Of a DNA stretch of 9,711 bases, positions 6,098 through 9,711 are shown piece after piece. Source of the stretch: Candidatus Woesearchaeota archaeon (GTDB taxonomy: Archaea > Nanobdellota > Nanobdellia > Woesearchaeales > JAGVZT01); the NCBI GenBank assembly GCA_019323665.1, contig JAHWHA010000081.1:1-9711 (forward strand), read 5' to 3'. The stretch's first letter is position 1. Each line of letters opens with the position of its first letter. The translations under genes and the position numbers were made by a program. The notes beneath the pieces were generated by a model. It did not search any database. It was not told where the DNA came from and worked only from the letters and a program-made list of their open reading frames with translations.

Positions 6098-6366
6098 TCC
6101 TCCTCTTCCTCTGGTCCATAATTGGGTATGGCAGCCTTGCTGATGATCATCACATCACCAACACTCTTCACAAGCTGGTGAGGAACAATAACTCCCTTTG
6201 CGCTACCAAGTATTTTATTCAAATAAGAATTCCTTGTGGCCTTGACACGCCAACCAAACACCTTGTTTTTTGTGAGGATTGACTCCTCAACATCACCAAA
6301 ATAATCGCCACTGTCAGTGAAAACTTTCATATCATATGTCTCAGAGATCTTTTTCATCTTTAGCAT
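6094..6366 (-). CDS. PRC-barrel domain protein
   Basis: A 90-aa protein whose body (about residues 10-78) reads as a small all-beta PRC barrel: V-F-T-D-S-G-D-Y-F-G-D-V-E-E as the first strands, then ILGSAKGVIVPHQLVKSVGDVMIISK. It has an acidic tail, EEEED. PRC barrels occur in RimM (ribosome maturation) and in many short archaeal proteins of unknown role, probably as RNA- or protein-binding modules. Start: ATG at 6364-6366, with GGAGGGGA (6371-6378) four bases upstream, a very strong Shine-Dalgarno. It follows prolyl-tRNA synthetase on the same strand but has its own TATA box. Fold fairly sure; role unknown. Confidence 0.88.
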   Translation of the reverse strand: MLKMKKISETYDMKVFTDSGDYFGDVEESILTKNKVFGWRVKATRNSYLNKILGSAKGVIVPHQLVKSVGDVMIISKAAIPNYGPEEEED

Positions 6367-6410
6367 GTTATCCCCTCCGTGAATATAATGGTTAAAATAT
6401 GGTTAATTGC

Positions 6411-6418
6411 TATATAAA
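6411..6418 (-). promoter_or_regulatory. TATA box of the PRC-barrel gene
   Basis: On the minus strand TTTATATA is centred about 26 bp before a predicted start near 6389, giving a leader of about 23 nt that contains the Shine-Dalgarno at 6371-6378. A second TATA-like ATTATATTC lies nearer the gene. Confidence 0.55.
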
Positions 6419-6476
6419 GGTTTTGGATTTGGTTTAAAAGGGGATTAAACTATTCTTGTATCTAACAAACACAAAA

Positions 6477-7922
6477 TTAGTAGCTTTTGGCAAAATATGC
6501 CTTATATTCAGCATCCTTACCGCAGTGGATGCATTTTGCCTTGATTTTCTTCTGATTAAACGGGATATTGAGGCTCTTTGCCCCGCCACTCTTGTCTTTT
6601 ATATGATCCTCACAGTCTGTTTCTTGGCACCAAGGTGCACAGACAAGCTTATTCTCTTTTATTGCTTTGACAAACTCTTTCCAGTTATGCGGCTCAACTG
6701 TGCTATCCTTGAGTTGCTTCTGCGCCTTGGTAAACAAGCTGTTCTGGATATCTTCGAGAAGTTCCTCAATCCGTTGCTTAAGCTTGGTGAATTTAACAGT
6801 CTCTTTTTTGCCAGTGTCGCGGCGCACTACCACTGCTTGCTTTGATGCAATATCCTTTGGGCCGAGCTCAATTCTAATCGGAACTCCTTTCATTTCCCAC
6901 TCATTGAATTTCCAGCCGGGCGTGTAGCCCTCGCGGTCATCAAGTATTGGATTAAAGCGGGAAAGATTGTTGCGCATCTCTTTTGCTTTCTTAATTACAT
7001 GCTCTTTGTCATTCTTGAAAACAATAGGCACAATCACGACTTTATTATATGCAACACGAGGTGGAAGCACAAGGCCACGATCATCACCGTGCACCATAAT
7101 CATTGCGCCAAGCGCCCTAGTTGAGAGGCCCCAGGAGTTCTGCCAAACATATTTCTGCTTGCCATCCTCATCTAAAAATGATATGCCAAAGGCCTTGGCA
7201 AAGTTCTGACCTAGTAGATGGGATGTCCCTGCTTGGATCGCTTTACCATTTGGTGAAAACGCCTCAATGCTTGTTGTATAAACAGCACCGGCAAACTTCT
7301 CCTTATCAGATTTCTTACCCCTGATAACTGGTACCGCAAGCAATTTCTCATAAACATCTGCATAAATCTCAAGTATAAGTCTTACCTCTTTCTCTGCCCC
7401 TTCTCTGGTTGCATGTGCTGTATGACCCTCTTGCCAGAGAAATTCACGAGTTCTTATAAATGGAATAGGGTGCTTGAACTCCCATCTCACAATATTGCAC
7501 CACTGGTTTATCAGCAGAGGCAAGTCGCGGTGGCTCTGGATCCAGTTTTTATAAGTGTCATACATTATTGTCTCGGAGGTAGGCCTTATTGCCAGACGTT
7601 CACTCAATTTTGAAGTGCCTGCATGTGTTACCCAAGCAACCTCAGGTGCAAAGCCCTCAACGTGGTCTGCTTCTCTTTGCAGCAGTGATTCTGGGATAAG
7701 TGAGGGAAAATAGGCATTTCTTATACCTAACCTCTTGATACGCTTGTTAAAGTAGTCCTGGATAGCCTCCCAGATTTCATAGGCACGAGGTCTGAGAACC
7801 AAGCAGCCTGAGACTTTTGTGTAGTCAGCGAGCTCAGCCTTCTGGATCACCTGGGTATACCATTCGCTGAAATCCTTTATTTTTGAGACAGTAATGCCCT
7901 CTTTATGCTTCTCTTCGCTCAT
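6477..7922 (-). CDS. proS: Prolyl-tRNA synthetase, archaeal type
   Basis: Charges tRNA-Pro with proline in the cytoplasm. The 481 residues hold the class II catalytic core: RPTSET (113-118), motif 2 from RWEF to RTREF (146-161), and motif 3 GLSTRALGAMIMVHGDDRG (265-283). Then come the anticodon-binding domain (about 290-395) and the archaeal/eukaryotic-type C-terminal zinc domain, with Cys428, Cys432, Cys437, Cys464 and Cys467 and the conserved final Tyr. Start: the frame is open to an ATG at 8033, but a TATA box (7943-7952) lies inside that extension, 26 bp before the ATG at 7920-7922, so MSEEKHKEG is the likely leaderless start. ATG 7934 is too near the TATA box. It diverges from the cupredoxin-like gene. 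Confidence 0.97.
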   Translation of the reverse strand: MSEEKHKEGITVSKIKDFSEWYTQVIQKAELADYTKVSGCLVLRPRAYEIWEAIQDYFNKRIKRLGIRNAYFPSLIPESLLQREADHVEGFAPEVAWVTHAGTSKLSERLAIRPTSETIMYDTYKNWIQSHRDLPLLINQWCNIVRWEFKHPIPFIRTREFLWQEGHTAHATREGAEKEVRLILEIYADVYEKLLAVPVIRGKKSDKEKFAGAVYTTSIEAFSPNGKAIQAGTSHLLGQNFAKAFGISFLDEDGKQKYVWQNSWGLSTRALGAMIMVHGDDRGLVLPPRVAYNKVVIVPIVFKNDKEHVIKKAKEMRNNLSRFNPILDDREGYTPGWKFNEWEMKGVPIRIELGPKDIASKQAVVVRRDTGKKETVKFTKLKQRIEELLEDIQNSLFTKAQKQLKDSTVEPHNWKEFVKAIKENKLVCAPWCQETDCEDHIKDKSGGAKSLNIPFNQKKIKAKCIHCGKDAEYKAYFAKSY

Positions 7923-7942
7923 GACATCAGGCATAGATGTTA

Positions 7943-7952
7943 TTTTTATAAA
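7943..7952 (-). promoter_or_regulatory. TATA box of prolyl-tRNA synthetase
   Basis: TTTATAAAAA on the minus strand has its centre about 26 bp before the ATG at 7922. No Shine-Dalgarno is visible, which suits a leaderless message. Confidence 0.65.
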
Positions 7953-7983
7953 TCTTTGCACTTCAGCCACTAAAAACAAAACT

Positions 7984-7991
7984 TTTATATA
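7984..7991 (+). promoter_or_regulatory. TATA box of the cupredoxin-like gene
   Basis: TTTATATA is centred about 26 bp before the ATG at 8014. With the minus-strand box at 7943-7952 it makes a compact divergent promoter pair of leaderless genes within 91 bp. Confidence 0.65.
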
Positions 7992-8013
7992 TCCCCCAGA
8001 AAAGAGAGTAGAT

Positions 8014-8595
8014 ATGGAAAGGAGGTTCCTCATCGGTATTATTTTTATTGTTGGATTCTTTTCAATAAGTCTTGTGCTTTTCAGCTATATCAATTTCTTT
8101 CAGGAGCCTGAAGCCAAAGCGAGCATCCAGTTTCCAACAGAGGAACAGCCAGCTGCTTTGGATACCTCAGTAGAGCAGGAGCAGCAGGCACCTAGAGAGC
8201 CTGTGACACATTTCATTAACCTCTTTGAGGACAGAGCTGAGCCTAATAAGCTTACAATTTACACAGGGGATACTGTTGTGTGGCTCAATAAAGGCAGCAA
8301 CAGACGTAGATTCTGGATTAATGAGAAAATCTACTCAGATCTTATGGATCCGACGCAGAGCTATTCATACACTTTTGAAAAAGCAGGCAGCTACAAGTTC
8401 AGAGATGTATTTAACGGGCTAGTTGTTGGCACAATAGAAGTGGAATCAGATTCTGAAGAGGAGAGCGCGATAACTGCAGTCACTGGAAATCTGCTGCAAG
8501 GCATTCCCAGACGCTATATTGATGTTCTTGCCCTTCAGATGTCCTTACTGATTGTGGGATTGGTTTTGCTATTCTTCCCTGACAGGAAAAAATGA
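8014..8595 (+). CDS. Membrane-anchored cupredoxin-like protein
   Basis: A 193-aa protein with an N-terminal membrane helix or signal anchor (about 5-27), a Glu/Gln/Pro-rich linker (30-64), a cupredoxin-like beta domain (65-145) and a second membrane helix (170-188) with a basic end, PDRKK. The domain shows the plastocyanin-like pattern L-T-I-Y-x-G-D-T-V-V-W-x-N-K-G, then YTFEKAGSYKFRD and G-x-I-x-V. The usual copper ligands (first His, then Cys-x2-4-His-x2-4-Met) are absent: the last loop reads FRDVFNGLVVG. The domain is thus probably extracellular and copper-free, perhaps binding protein or sugar. Start: ATG 8014, chosen over an upstream frame because of the TATA box at 7984-7991. Confidence 0.85.
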   Translation: MERRFLIGIIFIVGFFSISLVLFSYINFFQEPEAKASIQFPTEEQPAALDTSVEQEQQAPREPVTHFINLFEDRAEPNKLTIYTGDTVVWLNKGSNRRRFWINEKIYSDLMDPTQSYSYTFEKAGSYKFRDVFNGLVVGTIEVESDSEEESAITAVTGNLLQGIPRRYIDVLALQMSLLIVGLVLLFFPDRKK

Positions 8596-8705
8596 ATATA
8601 AATGTTGTGTAAGTTTTATCTTCCTTGAATTATATTGTCTTAAATGGAGAAATTCTTGATTAGGGTTACGGGTATGCCACAACTCCTTATTATAGTAGGT
8701 TCTAT
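8596..8705. other. Short gap between convergent genes
   Basis: AT-rich, 110 bp between the ends of two genes. I saw no RNA gene, no clear hairpin terminator and no coding frame. Confidence 0.5.
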
Positions 8706-9263
8706 TTAACTAGGTATTTGTTTTTTCACGGAGTTGGTTAATAGTCTTAGGAGATAAGGAAGGGCAAAACAGCAAACATAGACAATACTCGCATTGATCA
8801 CCTGCTGGCCCCGCTCGAGCGAAACTCCTTTGAGCAGCAATCCAATGTTCATTAGCACGACAATATCAATCACAGCCAGAAGAGGAATGAAAACAGCTGC
8901 AAAATTGTAGTGCTTCTTGTTGAGATGCTCTATCCCTACAATAAGAAAACTGAAAATCATGCCAAAGAGCAACCCTATTGCTGCCACAACTAGTATCAGC
9001 TGCCCGTAGCTTAAAAGGATCATGAATGGCACAAGAGCCAGGAATATCAAGAAATTGAACAAACCCATTGCCAACAGTGTCAACCAGTAGACGACTATTG
9101 CGGAGCTCTTGGAGTGTTTGATGTATCTCTCTTCTATATATCCTGTGTTCAGTCTATATGGTTTTACAGGCACAGCTCTCATAGTTGTCTTTTTTTTTGT
9201 TCCTCCCTTCTTGGAAACAGTTTTCTTTGATCTTTTTATTGTTGTTTTTTTTTGTCTTGGCAT
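8706..9263 (-). CDS. Four-helix membrane protein with Lys-rich N-terminus
   Basis: The 185 residues begin with a strongly basic cytoplasmic tail (1-35, with runs such as KKTTIKRSKK and TKKKTT), followed by four hydrophobic helices at about 55-83, 87-111, 120-144 and 156-174 and a short basic end. No family recognised. The basic tail could bind nucleic acid or acidic lipids, but this is only inference. Start: ATG 9261-9263, directly after the TAA of the upstream gene (TAAATG), with GAGGGGAT as Shine-Dalgarno inside the end of that gene, so the two are translationally close and surely one operon. A run of nine A near codons 4-7 is a possible slippage site. Confidence 0.82.
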   Translation of the reverse strand: MPRQKKTTIKRSKKTVSKKGGTKKKTTMRAVPVKPYRLNTGYIEERYIKHSKSSAIVVYWLTLLAMGLFNFLIFLALVPFMILLSYGQLILVVAAIGLLFGMIFSFLIVGIEHLNKKHYNFAAVFIPLLAVIDIVVLMNIGLLLKGVSLERGQQVINASIVYVCCFALPYLLRLLTNSVKKQIPS

Positions 9264-9711
9264 TTATATCCCCTCAAACTCAACCTCAACCTGAGCAAGC
9301 CTGAGCAGCTCTGTGAAGTCCTCACCCTCTTTTTTCCCAAGAACCTTTGTCACAAATCTAACAAAGATCTTGCTTTTTCGATAATACTCCGTGATTATAT
9401 CAATGTTTATTTCCATCGGCCCGTCTTGAAGGAACGCAGTCATCATCACATGTCTTCTGAACTCATTGCTCCTCTTAAACTCGGCGCGGCTAAGACTTCT
9501 AAGTAGGTGATAGAAGTTGATGAAATCAGCTAGCTCAGCCTCATCTTTATAGTGTTCAGAGAGTATCTTTGCCCTCAAGCCAGGACTCTTGGGTATTGTG
9601 TCTATCTTTTTCTCTTCCTTAATTGTGTTGAGCATTGCCAGAATACAAAAATCAAAGCAGTTGATGAGCCGCTCAATTATATTCTTTATCACATCGACTG
9701 TGCGTGTATAT
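9264..9711 (-). CDS. Uncharacterised helical protein, 5' end beyond window
   Basis: Not recognised. The frame ends at TAA (9264-9266) and is open to the right edge. The GTG at 9690-9692 is a possible start, but upstream codons (Y-T-R-T-V-D) continue without a stop or visible ribosome binding site, so the gene probably begins outside. The visible part is all-helical, charged and soluble, with two cysteines near the left end (NCFDFC) and a segment FYHLLRSLSRAEFKRSNEFRRHVMMTAF. The helical bundle with an R-x-H-type stretch recalls HEPN-like proteins, but this is a weak impression. It is the first gene of a pair with the membrane protein, whose ATG abuts its stop. Confidence 0.8.
   Translation of the reverse strand, partial: YTRTVDVIKNIIERLINCFDFCILAMLNTIKEEKKIDTIPKSPGLRAKILSEHYKDEAELADFINFYHLLRSLSRAEFKRSNEFRRHVMMTAFLQDGPMEINIDIITEYYRKSKIFVRFVTKVLGKKEGEDFTELLRLAQVEVEFEGI

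Noticed and set aside
1..9711. CRISPR array, insertion sequence, transposase or phage genes
   Set aside because: No regularly spaced repeats, terminal inverted repeats or recognisable mobile-element proteins were seen.

Overview
The window is archaeal. It carries an MCM replicative helicase, a two-repeat TATA-binding protein (TBP) and an archaeal-type prolyl-tRNA synthetase. Promoters are TATA boxes about 26 bp upstream of predicted transcript starts. It also holds a tRNA gene with bulge-helix-bulge introns and a candidate H/ACA guide RNA. Short intergenic regions, leaderless genes and several proteins I do not recognise would suit a small-genome archaeon (DPANN-like), but the lineage is inference.

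Left part, positions 1-2541, minus strand: an apparent operon of TBP followed by MCM, 11 nt apart. The MCM frame is complete in motifs but is broken by one in-frame TAA at 1403-1405, and its last few residues lie outside the window. Positions 2542-3285 hold the tandem TATA boxes of the TBP gene, a G-rich hairpin region, a candidate H/ACA pseudouridylation guide RNA with its own TATA box, a doubtful 66-aa ORF, and an operator-like palindrome.

Middle, 3286-6097: a plus-strand gene for a winged-helix plus ACT-type protein, a 98-aa unknown gene, and a minus-strand tRNA-Gly(CCC) gene with two introns, one at the usual site 37/38 and one inside the T-loop at 59/60. A leaderless 449-aa gene of unknown function follows.

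Right part, 6094-9711: a PRC-barrel protein and prolyl-tRNA synthetase on the minus strand, a divergent plus-strand membrane-anchored cupredoxin-like protein that appears to lack copper ligands, and a minus-strand pair (a helical protein running off the window edge, and a four-helix membrane protein with a lysine-rich tail).

Most genes serve information processing: replication, basal transcription, tRNA charging and probable RNA modification. Two start modes coexist. Several plus-strand genes and prolyl-tRNA synthetase appear leaderless (TATA about 26 bp before the start codon, no Shine-Dalgarno). TBP, MCM, the PRC-barrel gene and the 185-aa membrane gene have clear Shine-Dalgarno sequences. 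The strongest novel-looking signals are the T-loop intron of the tRNA and the H/ACA-type RNA.
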